Source: Pontibacter akesuensis
GTDB lineage: Bacteria > Bacteroidota > Bacteroidia > Cytophagales > Hymenobacteraceae
Length of the DNA stretch: 64,000 bases
Direction of reading: 5' to 3'
Assembly: GCF_001611675.1 (NCBI RefSeq)
Contig: NZ_CP014766.1
Coordinates: 2,542,001 to 2,606,000 of the forward strand
Shown here: piece after piece, positions 48,141 through 56,001 of the stretch
Layout: every line of letters starts with the position of its first letter
How positions within the stretch are numbered: position 1 is the first letter of the stretch
Notes under the pieces: model-generated
Told to the model about the DNA's origin: nothing
Seen by the model: the letters and a program-made list of their open reading frames with translations, nothing else
The model's database searches: none
Translations under genes and position numbers: made by a program

Positions 48141-48901
48141 GGCAAATAAATTAGGGACTGTTATTTGCCGCGTAAAGTTACACAAACTTTTATGCAATCG
48201 CACACAAGTATAAATGTAAATTTTGTGTGAACAATTTTATGGCTGCAGGTTCCGGGGAAGGAAAAAGGAGTGGAGGGGAAAGTGTAGCAGGAGATGGAGT
48301 GACAAGCTTGCCGCGGTCAGGTCAGGTGCTCGCAGGAGCTGCGCATGCTGCGAGGTCTTTAGCTGTTGGGGTAGTTGTTTGTCCATGGAAGCGTAAGCCC
48401 CTCTCCCTAGCCATCTCCCTAAGGGGCGAGGGAATTCTGCTATTGGTTTCGATAAGTAAAAGCGGTGTGGTGTTGGCTTTTCAGGTTAATCCACCCCTGC
48501 CCCTCCGAGGAGGGGAATTAACCTCACCCCAACCCTCTCCTAAAAACAGGAGAGGGAGCTTAGCTGAAGCTCCGTCAGCAGCGGCTACCTGAGCTGATTC
48601 CAGTCTTTGGGTGGGGGTAGGGGCCCTCGAAAAAGAGCGCCTTGTAGTGATGCGGTGCCCGAAGGGCAGCCTGCAGCGAAGCGATGGCAGCTTCAATACA
48701 CAGCGCGATGCCCGAGGACGAGGCCCCGCTTATATAGGGCCCCTTCCCCAGCCGTGAGCGCTCCAAAGTATGAGATGAAACAGTTAGTGTATGGGAGCTG
48801 GAGGATGAGCGGAAGCTAGGTAGCGTAGCTTAATTCAAGTTACAGAAAGCTGAGCTATCAAGTATAAACCATCCGCAAGTCTTCCATGAATTAAATCATC
48901 C
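48141..48901. repeat. Repeat-rich, gene-free stretch
   Basis: Holds a short repeat at 48328-48358 also found at 37797-37829, and the composite element at 48398-48800. Reading frames here fall inside the repeats and are not credible as genes. Confidence 0.7.
48398..48800. repeat. Composite palindromic element, copy 1
   Basis: In order: a CCTCTCCC...GGCGAGGG hairpin (48398-48432), a CCACCCCTGCCCCTCCGAGGAGGGG hairpin split across 48491-48515, a CCCTCTCC-AGGAGAGGG hairpin (about 48533-48556), and a long inverted repeat with 14-nt arms 48614-48627 and 48736-48749 (one mismatch). Copy 2 at about 60113-60662 has the same order. Confidence 0.75.
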
Positions 48902-49219
48902 TTAATACGTCGCCATACTTGTATCCACCTGCGTAGCCCAGGCATGAATACCACCTTTCAGGTTCAGAAGATTGTCGAAGCCGAGCCGCTGTGTCAGGTA
49001 ATTCATAGCCTGCGCACTTCGGAAGCCATGATGGCAAACCATAACTACGGGAATGTCGCGGCGGATACGGTTGACTTGCTTGGGCAGCTCGCCCAGCGGG
49101 ATAAGTTCGCCGCCCAGGTTGCAGATCTCGAACTCCTCAGGCTCGCGCACATCCACCAACTGTATGTTGCTGCTTCGCGAAAGCCGCTCCTTTAACTCCT
49201 GCACTGTAATCTCGTCCAT
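48902..49219 (-). CDS. Rhodanese-like sulfurtransferase domain protein
   Basis: Single-domain rhodanese of 105 residues, likely a cytoplasmic sulfur carrier. Seen: LVDVREPEEFEICNL (about 21-35), active-site Cys62 in VMVCHHGFRS, and GFDNLLNLKGGIHAWA near the end. Stands alone, divergent from the transporter gene. Partner unknown. Confidence 0.9.
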   Translation of the reverse strand: MDEITVQELKERLSRSSNIQLVDVREPEEFEICNLGGELIPLGELPKQVNRIRRDIPVVMVCHHGFRSAQAMNYLTQRLGFDNLLNLKGGIHAWATQVDTSMATY

Positions 49220-49345
49220 GGTTCCTGCTTATGAGTGGTTGGTACAAGTATAAAATAGCGGCCTGTTGTGCGCTTTGTTTCAGCAACGCCCAAAATTAAC
49301 CTGCTTTTGTTTACTTCCACAGCTTTGGTGCTGTAAATTGCCACC

Positions 49346-50071
49346 ATGGATTCAGAACTACGTATACTCGCGGCCGCGCTAGTACAAAGCTACCCGCTGT
49401 TACTGGATAATATAAGTATAGCACAACTGTGGGCGCAGTTTCTGGCAGGTATGCAGCAAACCTCGCTGTTGGAGTACATAGCCGTGGTGGCGGGCATAGT
49501 GAGTGTGTGGTACTCCCGAAAAGAGAATATCCTGGTGTATCCCATCGGCCTCATCAGCACCACCATTTATGTGTACCTGAGCTTTAAGTACCACCTGATC
49601 GGGGAAGCCAGTGTAAATGTGTATTACACTATTCTGAGTGTGTATGGATGGGTGCTGTGGTCCAGGAAAAACAACCAGGAAGAGCATGTGCTGCACATCA
49701 GCTTCTCAAGCCGGAAGCAGTGGGTGCAGCAACTTGCGTTCTTCGCTGTGCTGTACGGCATCATCTACTTTTGCCTGGTGTACCTGAAGGGTGCATTTTA
49801 CGAAGGCGTTATTCCGTGGGCCGACGCTTTTGCCAGCGCCACCGCCTATACAGGTATGTGGCTGATGGCCCGGAAGAAGGTAGAGAGCTGGTATTGGTGG
49901 GTTCTGACCAATATCGCTTCTATTCCGCTTTACTTTGTGAAAGGACTTGTGTTTACCTCCGTTTTTTACTTCGTGCTGCTGCTTATGGCCTTCGCCGGAC
50001 TGGTAGAGTGGAAGCGGAGGGCGAATAGCCGCCAAAACAGAACTGCCAACGCTGTTAGAACTAAAGTTTAG
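49346..50071 (+). CDS. PnuC-family vitamin/nucleoside transporter
   Basis: Integral membrane facilitator of 241 residues with about seven helices. The family features are visible: WYSRKENILVYPIGLIS (about 55-71), YGWVLW (about 99-104) and ESWYWWVLTNIASIPLYF (about 179-196). PnuC imports nicotinamide riboside; close paralogues in Bacteroidota (PnuT) import thiamine. The nearby kinase (53.8 kb) fits nicotinamide riboside trapping; the TPP riboswitch and TonB receptor at 55.9 kb fit thiamine. No riboswitch is seen directly before this gene. The substrate therefore stays open. Confidence 0.85.
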   Translation: MDSELRILAAALVQSYPLLLDNISIAQLWAQFLAGMQQTSLLEYIAVVAGIVSVWYSRKENILVYPIGLISTTIYVYLSFKYHLIGEASVNVYYTILSVYGWVLWSRKNNQEEHVLHISFSSRKQWVQQLAFFAVLYGIIYFCLVYLKGAFYEGVIPWADAFASATAYTGMWLMARKKVESWYWWVLTNIASIPLYFVKGLVFTSVFYFVLLLMAFAGLVEWKRRANSRQNRTANAVRTKV

Positions 50072-50234
50072 GGTAAATTAAGAGTTGAAAGCATGATTCT
50101 TGCCTTAGATTTATACTTTCTCGCTTGAAAGTTTAAATCCAGCCAGTTGCAAACAACGTACATTTACCTACCAACCTGACCTATTGCTGCGACCCCACCG
50201 GGCGTAGTTTGTATAACCACTAACGTAGCAGCAC

Positions 50235-50411
50235 ATGAAACAACGTAAACTTGAGTTACCAGAAGAGCTGAAATTTGAGAACCGGATGAAGTGGGGGTAT
50301 GAGTCGCCGGACGAAAGCCCTAAGCAAGTTCTGCTGAGGCAATACGGAAACAAGAAGCCTAAGCCGGTGGAGGTGTATAACTTCTACGGGTACAGTTTTT
50401 CTGAAAGTTAG
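50235..50411 (+). CDS. Small hypothetical protein, 58 aa
   Basis: Short reading frame beginning ATGAAACAACGT at 50235 and ending TAG at 50411. The product is charged and soluble (ELPEELKFENRMKWGYESPDE, cut by the end VEVYNFYGYSF). Codon use is normal, and the stop is only 4 nt before a perfect 39-bp terminator-like palindrome, as expected for a real short transcript. Function unknown. Confidence 0.5.
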   Translation: MKQRKLELPEELKFENRMKWGYESPDESPKQVLLRQYGNKKPKPVEVYNFYGYSFSES

Positions 50412-51180
50412 TAACATCCTACTCACATTAGTGTTAAAACAAGGAGAGGCAGCTGTAAAGCTGCCTCTCCTTGTTTTAACACTAATGTGAGTAGGATTAA
50501 ATTCTTTAATCAGATAACAGCAGTGACGGTTAACCTTTCATCTTGGTTGTATAATGGAGATATAAGTTTTTTTACTCAGCTTTGTATGATAGGAATGTTT
50601 TGTAAATAGGATAATGGTATGTTACAACATGATTTTAAGTTTTTAACAAAAGTAAGAATCATTCACCTTTAATTTTCCCACCTCTGCACCTTGGAATGTG
50701 TTTTATACAATAATTTAGTATATATATTACATTTTACTTGTGAATATTTATATATTTGAACAAGTTATAGAAAACAAAAAAAGTAACAGTTTCCGAAACC
50801 AACATAGGCTGGGTAAAGAAATCCTGCACCCCCACCTAATTAGTTGCCTTCATACCCTAGGTAATTATTTTCCGCAAAATGTTCCGGTTCCCAAAGCCGT
50901 GAAAGCGGATGATTATGATTCTTCCGATATATTCTGAAACGTATCTCACCGTCTATGGAGCATACCATCTACGTTCCTTCGTAAAGAATTGCGCCTTTTC
51001 ATGCGCTACATTCTGAACAGGCCAGGCAGAGAGCATCTCCTTTAGCTGCATTCAGGCAATCATCCACTGTCAATGAGTCAATTATCTAGCTGATGAACTT
51101 TTTTCATGCAGCACAAGAAAGCTATGCACATTCTTTTCCCATGCTAAACCAAGTCAATCAACAATCTAAAATTAGTTCTT
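50412..51180. other. A/T-rich gene-free stretch
   Basis: Begins with the long palindrome (50416-50497). From 50500 to 51180 the DNA is clearly A/T-richer than the rest, with no credible gene (a 65-codon frame at 50740 lacks support). It probably holds the promoter and leader of the surface protein gene. Confidence 0.6.
50416..50497. terminator. Perfect 39-bp palindrome with GTAA loop
   Basis: Arms 50416-50454 and 50459-50497 are exact reverse complements around a GTAA tetraloop. As RNA this would be a very stable hairpin on either strand. There is a T-rich inner part but no T tract after the stem, so it may act as a terminator, an mRNA stabiliser or a DNA cruciform. Confidence 0.65.
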
Positions 51181-53688
51181 ATGGAAAATTTTATCAGTTA
51201 TTCAACGTGTAAGGCCGGGGGCGCTCCACAAAAGCAGTTAACAGGTTTAAGGCGATATGCCATGGTATTGATAGCTGTGCTTGTGGCTATAAGTAACATA
51301 GCATTTGCGCAGATTGCTCCTGTTAATCCACCAACTGGTGGATTTCATATCGATGGGGACTTGAGGGCTAATACTCCTCAAGGTGGTATCGGTGACTGGG
51401 TAAGCGGCCCAGGCGGCTCAGGAGGATTTATATTTAATAATGATGGTACTGTTAATGGAGGGGTAAATGCTCAACTTGTAAGAGATCCGTACAATGAAAG
51501 GGCTGATATAATCTTCACGGAGGGCAGTAAGTTTAATGCTGATCCGAGTACTTGGGCCTGGTCAGTAAGCAAGGCCCCTAATAAAAACGATATCAACAAC
51601 GCCATGTACTTGGTTACAAGGGATGCCTCCAATAATGATTGGATAGTTATAGGCGGTGACCGGTTATCTACAAGCGGTACCAGCTATATCGATTTTGAGC
51701 TATTACAGAAGTCTGTAACGAGAAATGGAACCGGCAACGGCTTTACATCTTTAGGAACTGAAGGCGGCAGAACGGTGGGTGACCTTGTAGTTTCTATGGA
51801 GTACAGCAACGGAGGGTCAAAGCCTATTGTCAGGATTTACCGCTGGCAGGAGGTATCACCCGGTGTGTACGACTATGTGCTGCCGACAAGAGACTTGAGT
51901 GCCTTGGTTTTCGCCGAAACAAATAGAACTGGCTCGGTAGACGTGCCTTTCCGCGGCTTTGGAAGTACCAGTTACTCTCAATATGCCTTTGTAGAAGCAG
52001 CCGTCAATGTAACAGGAGTTTTGAGAGAAATTGCCGATCCATGTACTGCGCTTAGCATCAGAACCATATTTATAAAGACCAAAGCCTCCGACTCGCAAAC
52101 AGCGGCACTTAAAGACATGGTGGAACCTATACCTGTGACGATAAACTTTGGTTCCGCTACAATTGCCTATGGAGGCCCATACTGCCCGGTAGGAACTGCC
52201 ACAGTCACTCAAACAGGCGTAGCAAATGGTACATATAGTAGCACTACAGGTTTAGTTTTAAACGCTACTACAGGAGAAATAAACTTGGCTATCAGTATAC
52301 CCGGCACCTACACCGTAACATACACTTACACTACAAATGGTTGTGAAAAGACTACGCCTGCAACTGTTGTAATTAATGCCGCCCCTGTGGCACCAACACT
52401 TTCTCCAACGCAGCCAACCTGTACCGTTCCTACAGGAAGTGTGACAGTAACGGCCCCGGTAGGAACAGGCTTAGAATATAGCCTGAACGGCGGCACATGG
52501 CAAACCGGCACAAGTTTCTCTAATCTGGCGGCAGGAAGTGCTTATAGTGTTAGGGTAAAAAACAGCGGGGGCTGCATCTCTGCTCCAACTACCGGAACGT
52601 TAAACTCCCAGCCTCCTACCCCCGCTGCTCCAACAGCAGATGTGGATCAGCCAACCTGTACGGTAGCCACCGGAAAAATCAGCGTAACTTCTTCAACTGA
52701 AGGGCTAAGTTTCAGTATCAACAGCACTAATCCTGCAGACTTCACTAATACTACAGGGATTTTCGATCTGCTTACTCCTGGTAGCTACACTATCAGGTCG
52801 AAGAGTGGGGTGTGTATTTCTGATGGCGTAACAAAGGTAGTGAATGCTCAGCCTCCTACACCGCTTGCGCCAGTGCTTTCAGTAACGCAGCCTACCTGTA
52901 CAGTTGCGGCCAAGATTGTTATTACTTCCAGCACCACTGGTTTAAAGTTTAGCCTGGATGGAGGACCATATGCCGACTATCCTGCAGGCGGTTATACAGG
53001 CCTTACCCAAGGTGTGCATTCCATAAAAGCCCAGAATGCTAGCCTTTGCGTATCGCCAGCTGCCACGGAAACTATAAACGCCATTCCGAACCCACCATCT
53101 GCACCTACAGTAGCTATAGTAGATGCCAGCTTGTGCGGGCCTGCCACTGCCACTGTTACAGTTACTTGTCCGTTAAACACAGAGGCGGAACCTAACCGTT
53201 ATTCTTATAGTAACAACGGAGGGGCTTATCAGGCTAGCCCTGTGTTTGGCAGCTTAGCTGCTGGCGCCGGATTTAGCATTACTGTGAAAGATAATGTAAC
53301 AGGATGTGTGTCTTCTGCCACTGACTGTAACAACTACACAACTGCTAGCTGTACCCAACAGGTAGCGACTATTACCCAAACCCAATCCTCTGTTCAGTCG
53401 ATACAAGTTACTAGTGAGATGAAAGAGAGTAAGTCTCTTACCGCTTACCCTGTTCCGTTCTATGACAATGCTACAGTAGAGTTCACATCTGAGCGTAATG
53501 GAAATTTTGTAGTCAACCTTTATGACCTGAAAGGAAGTTTAGTGCGGGAACTGAAGTCTGGTACAGCCAAACAGGGTGAGGTAAATAAGATTGAAGTAGA
53601 CGGCAGCAACTTACCGGAAGGAATGTATCTGGTTCGCGTTGTTAATGGAAATGGGTCCAAAACTATAAAGCTTCTTAAAAAACAGTAA
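51181..53688 (+). CDS. Type IX secretion surface protein with repeats
   Basis: Large exported protein of 835 residues. Seen: a long N-terminal signal (hydrophobic residues about 27-44, cleaved near AFAQ), a unique N-terminal domain to about 310, then four or five repeats of about 80 residues (each with PTCTV near the start, a SLNGG/SINST turn and a GC/VC motif near the end), and a C-terminal sorting domain of about 80 residues (LTAYPVPFYDNATVEF, YDLKGSLVRELKSG, LPEGMYLVRVVNGNGSKTIKL). The repeats resemble SprB repeats. It would be exported across the outer membrane and possibly attached. The gene is A/T-richer than its neighbours and lacks AAGTATA, suggesting separate history. Confidence 0.85.
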   Translation: MENFISYSTCKAGGAPQKQLTGLRRYAMVLIAVLVAISNIAFAQIAPVNPPTGGFHIDGDLRANTPQGGIGDWVSGPGGSGGFIFNNDGTVNGGVNAQLVRDPYNERADIIFTEGSKFNADPSTWAWSVSKAPNKNDINNAMYLVTRDASNNDWIVIGGDRLSTSGTSYIDFELLQKSVTRNGTGNGFTSLGTEGGRTVGDLVVSMEYSNGGSKPIVRIYRWQEVSPGVYDYVLPTRDLSALVFAETNRTGSVDVPFRGFGSTSYSQYAFVEAAVNVTGVLREIADPCTALSIRTIFIKTKASDSQTAALKDMVEPIPVTINFGSATIAYGGPYCPVGTATVTQTGVANGTYSSTTGLVLNATTGEINLAISIPGTYTVTYTYTTNGCEKTTPATVVINAAPVAPTLSPTQPTCTVPTGSVTVTAPVGTGLEYSLNGGTWQTGTSFSNLAAGSAYSVRVKNSGGCISAPTTGTLNSQPPTPAAPTADVDQPTCTVATGKISVTSSTEGLSFSINSTNPADFTNTTGIFDLLTPGSYTIRSKSGVCISDGVTKVVNAQPPTPLAPVLSVTQPTCTVAAKIVITSSTTGLKFSLDGGPYADYPAGGYTGLTQGVHSIKAQNASLCVSPAATETINAIPNPPSAPTVAIVDASLCGPATATVTVTCPLNTEAEPNRYSYSNNGGAYQASPVFGSLAAGAGFSITVKDNVTGCVSSATDCNNYTTASCTQQVATITQTQSSVQSIQVTSEMKESKSLTAYPVPFYDNATVEFTSERNGNFVVNLYDLKGSLVRELKSGTAKQGEVNKIEVDGSNLPEGMYLVRVVNGNGSKTIKLLKKQ

Positions 53689-53730
53689 GCGTTAAATAAC
53701 AATAAGCATTAGGGGGTGCTTTATTGTAGG

Positions 53731-53764
53731 AAGGGGTGCCGGAGAAAAGTCTCCGGCACCCCTT
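53731..53764 (+). terminator. Terminator after the surface protein gene
   Basis: Perfect 15-bp stem (53731-53745 with 53750-53764), 4-nt loop; the T tract is weak. Confidence 0.7.
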
Positions 53765-53824
53765 GTGCTTTATAGACCGTTAAGTTTCCGTGCATCCTAT
53801 CACTGTATTTACGACCTTTACCCC

Positions 53825-54355
53825 ATGCTGAAAATAGCGATTACCGGGCCGGAGTCTACAGGTAAATCTACCTTGGCGGCACAACTGGCGGAGAAGTATG
53901 ATACTGTTTGGGTGCCGGAGTATGCGCGCAGCTATGTGGGCAACCTGGGCAGGCCCTATACCTTGGCCGACATAGAAGCCATTGCCAAGGGGCAACAGGC
54001 CCTGGAGCAGCAGCTGGAGCAAAAGGCAACGGGCCTGCTCTTTGCCGATACCGATATGCTGGTGCTCAAAGTCTGGAGTGAGCATGCCTTTGGCCACTGC
54101 CCCGCGTGGGTAGAAGAGAAACTGCGGGCCCAGGAGTATAACCTTTACCTGCTGATGGGCGTTGATTTGCCCTGGGAGCCTGACCCGCAACGCGAGCACC
54201 CGCACCTGCGCCAGTTCTTCTACGATTGGTATAAACGCGAACTGCAGGCGCTGCAGGTACCCTTTGTAGAAATACAGGGACAGCGGGAGGAGCGACTGTT
54301 GCAGGCCTGCCGGCAGGTGGAGGCACTGCGCTATGAAAACAAAAAACTTAATTGA
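53825..54355 (+). CDS. NadR-like kinase (AAA_28 P-loop ATPase)
   Basis: P-loop kinase of 176 residues resembling the ribosylnicotinamide kinase half of NadR. Seen: Walker A GPESTGKST (8-16), the PEYAR motif (31-35) that follows the P-loop in this family, ADTDMLVLKVWSE (Walker-B-like, about 79-91), and a lid region DLPWEPDPQREHP. There is no adenylyltransferase domain. It would phosphorylate nicotinamide riboside, or in this context possibly thiamine. ATG 53825 starts the conserved strand; a 20-residue upstream extension is rejected. It ends 2 nt before the epimerase start, so they are coupled. Confidence 0.82.
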   Translation: MLKIAITGPESTGKSTLAAQLAEKYDTVWVPEYARSYVGNLGRPYTLADIEAIAKGQQALEQQLEQKATGLLFADTDMLVLKVWSEHAFGHCPAWVEEKLRAQEYNLYLLMGVDLPWEPDPQREHPHLRQFFYDWYKRELQALQVPFVEIQGQREERLLQACRQVEALRYENKKLN

Positions 54356-54357
54356 TT

Positions 54358-55233
54358 ATGCTATACTTCCTCGAGAACGATAACTATAAAGCGGGCGTCG
54401 ATACAGTTGGCGCCGAACTACACCATTTCATCAAGAAAGATGAGCAGCTTGAGCTGATCTGGCAGGCCGACACGGACGTGTGGGCAAGCCACGCGCCTAA
54501 CCTGTTCCCCATTGTGGGCGAGTTGCCAAACCAGCAATATACCTTCAAGGACAGTACCTACGACATGAAGCGGCACGGTTTTGCACGCCGCAAGGAATTT
54601 AAGCTGGTAGACGAGCAGCACGACAAGCTGGTGTTCGAACTCACCGAGGATGAGGAGACGCTGCAGCACTACCCATTCCATTTCAGGTTTTTGGTGGCGT
54701 ACACGCTGGACGGTAGCACGCTGTCTGTTTCATACCACATTACCAACACCAGCGAGTTGGCTATGTATTTCTCCGTGGGCGGACATCCCGGCTTCAGGGT
54801 GCCTTTTTACCCTGGCGAGAAGTATGAGGACTACTTTATCGCGTTTGAGAAAGAAGAAACGCTGCGCCGCCACCTGCTCAACGACCAGGGCCTGTTAAGC
54901 GGAGAAACGGAGTTGCTGGCTAAGCGTGGCAACCGAATTCCCCTGGACCCGGCGTACTTCGACAAAGACGCCATTGTGCTGAAGTACCTGCAGTCGGAGC
55001 GGGTGCAACTGGGCAGTACGCACCATGACCGCCGCATTGAACTGGCATTTGAGGATTTCCCGTTCCTGGGCATTTGGGCGAAGCCAAACACAACCGAGTA
55101 TGTGTGCATCGAGCCCTGGTGCGGCATTGCAGGCAGTGTGGGCGAAAGCGGAGAACTGAAAGAGAAGGAGGGAATAAACAAGCTGGCCCCGGGGCAATCG
55201 TTTGAGCGCACGTACAGCATTACGGTGCTGTAA
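54358..55233 (+). CDS. Aldose 1-epimerase family protein
   Basis: Galactose mutarotase-like fold, 291 residues. Seen: NLFPIVGELPNQQYTF near the N-terminus, the catalytic-type histidine context MKRHGFARRKEF, and GGHPGFRVPFYPGEKYEDYFIAFE, with the late glutamate in CIEPWCGIAGS. It fits the YeaD/LacX-like subgroup rather than GalM. ATG 54358 is preferred over TTG 54352. It may be co-transcribed with the kinase just upstream. Substrate unknown. Confidence 0.85.
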   Translation: MLYFLENDNYKAGVDTVGAELHHFIKKDEQLELIWQADTDVWASHAPNLFPIVGELPNQQYTFKDSTYDMKRHGFARRKEFKLVDEQHDKLVFELTEDEETLQHYPFHFRFLVAYTLDGSTLSVSYHITNTSELAMYFSVGGHPGFRVPFYPGEKYEDYFIAFEKEETLRRHLLNDQGLLSGETELLAKRGNRIPLDPAYFDKDAIVLKYLQSERVQLGSTHHDRRIELAFEDFPFLGIWAKPNTTEYVCIEPWCGIAGSVGESGELKEKEGINKLAPGQSFERTYSITVL

Positions 55234-55306
55234 ACAGGCCGGAGCCAAAACGTAAGGCCTGTGTTGCCGAAAGGCTGAAGCAGCAGCGGAGCAAGTATAA
55301 AAAGAA

Positions 55307-55353
55307 GAATCCCCGGCTATGCAAACTGTGTGCGGCCGGGGATTCTTTGTTTT
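55307..55353. terminator. Bidirectional terminator between convergent genes
   Basis: Eleven-base-pair stem (55307-55317 with 55335-55345), with TTTGTTTT after it on + and a T-rich flank on the other strand. An AAGTATA word lies at its left foot (55293). Confidence 0.75.
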
Positions 55354-55367
55354 GGAAAAGTGGAAGT

Positions 55368-55616
55368 TCAGTGTAGCGATGGCTCCGGGAACTTGGGTAC
55401 TTTTATTCTTCTGATGTCATACTTTGGCTCATAGTCGTTGATTGGCAGCGAGATGCCCGGTGGCAGGTCCAGGTCAGGCAGGTCGTCTCCAAGTGGTTCA
55501 CCCCCGTCATCGTCGTTGTCGGTGGATGGTGGGCGGTTAAATTTCTGGCGCGGGGCAAAGGCGTAATAGGCCAATATGGTTAACAGGGCTACTGTGTATA
55601 ATATACTGATCATCAT
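55368..55616 (-). CDS. Small membrane-anchored hypothetical protein, 82 aa
   Basis: Unknown. A single N-terminal transmembrane helix (about residues 3-19) is followed by an acidic linker (DNDDDGGEPLGDDLPDLDLPPG region) and a basic C-terminal end. The short gene is oriented against the epimerase and upstream of the riboswitch region. It has normal codon use and an ATG start; no family is recognised. Confidence 0.55.
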   Translation of the reverse strand: MMISILYTVALLTILAYYAFAPRQKFNRPPSTDNDDDGGEPLGDDLPDLDLPPGISLPINDYEPKYDIRRIKVPKFPEPSLH

Positions 55617-55813
55617 TCTACTTCTACTTTAAATTTCTACTTCTGCTTATCTTCCCTTAAGGCAGAAATCCTTGCGCCAAGCGGCTAAGTATAATGTGCC
55701 TTAGTTATGTTTTACAACGTACTTTTCGGCTAAGTGGTTATCCATCAGCATTAAAATTTAGTGGCAATTTAGCTGGTGAGGGTGATGTGATTACGTAGTA
55801 TAAATAATCTAAG

Positions 55814-55845
55814 TTTTGATTTAAGTATAGTTCCTCCTATCTTTG
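55814..55845 (+). promoter_or_regulatory. Promoter of the TPP riboswitch and TonB receptor
   Basis: TTTTG (55814-55818) and TATCTTTG (55838-55845) with a 19-nt spacer match the Bacteroidota consensus. Transcription would begin near 55851, just before the riboswitch. Confidence 0.8.
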
Positions 55846-55851
55846 CGGCAG

Positions 55852-55930
55852 TTTAGGGGTGCCTTAATAAAACGGGCTGAGATCATACCCATTGAACCTG
55901 ATCCGGGTAATGCCGGCGAAGGGAAAACAC
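55852..55930 (+). promoter_or_regulatory. TPP riboswitch (THI element)
   Basis: Conserved parts in order: GGGGTGCC (55856-55863), CTGAGA (55877-55882) with ATACCC, ACCTGATCCGGGTAATGCC (55896-55914), and GGCGAAGGGAA (55915-55925). This is the thiamine-pyrophosphate sensing fold. A GCAGG...CCTGC pair downstream (55946-55973) may form the expression platform before the ATG at 56002. Confidence 0.95.
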
Positions 55931-56001
55931 GGTGAACGAAATGTGGCAGGTTGCATACCCCTGGCATTCCTGCATTTTCGAACTTTCCTTTTTACAGTAT
56001 C

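Noticed and set aside
48227..48592. 121-codon + strand frame between guaB and the rhodanese gene
   Set aside because: It runs through several palindromic repeats; part of its peptide recurs in an unrelated frame at 37.8 kb because of a shared DNA repeat.
48575..48766. 63-codon minus-strand frame in composite element copy 1
   Set aside because: The matching frame in copy 2 has a stop codon, so the similarity is at DNA level.
50740..50937. 65-codon frame starting with GTG in A/T-rich DNA
   Set aside because: No family pattern, poor start, and it lies in the probable upstream region of the surface protein gene.
51181..53688. Internal repeats of the surface protein as a possible CRISPR or tandem DNA array
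   Set aside because: The repeats are protein-level, about 240 nt each and diverged; no short identical repeats with spacers occur. I saw no CRISPR array anywhere in the window.
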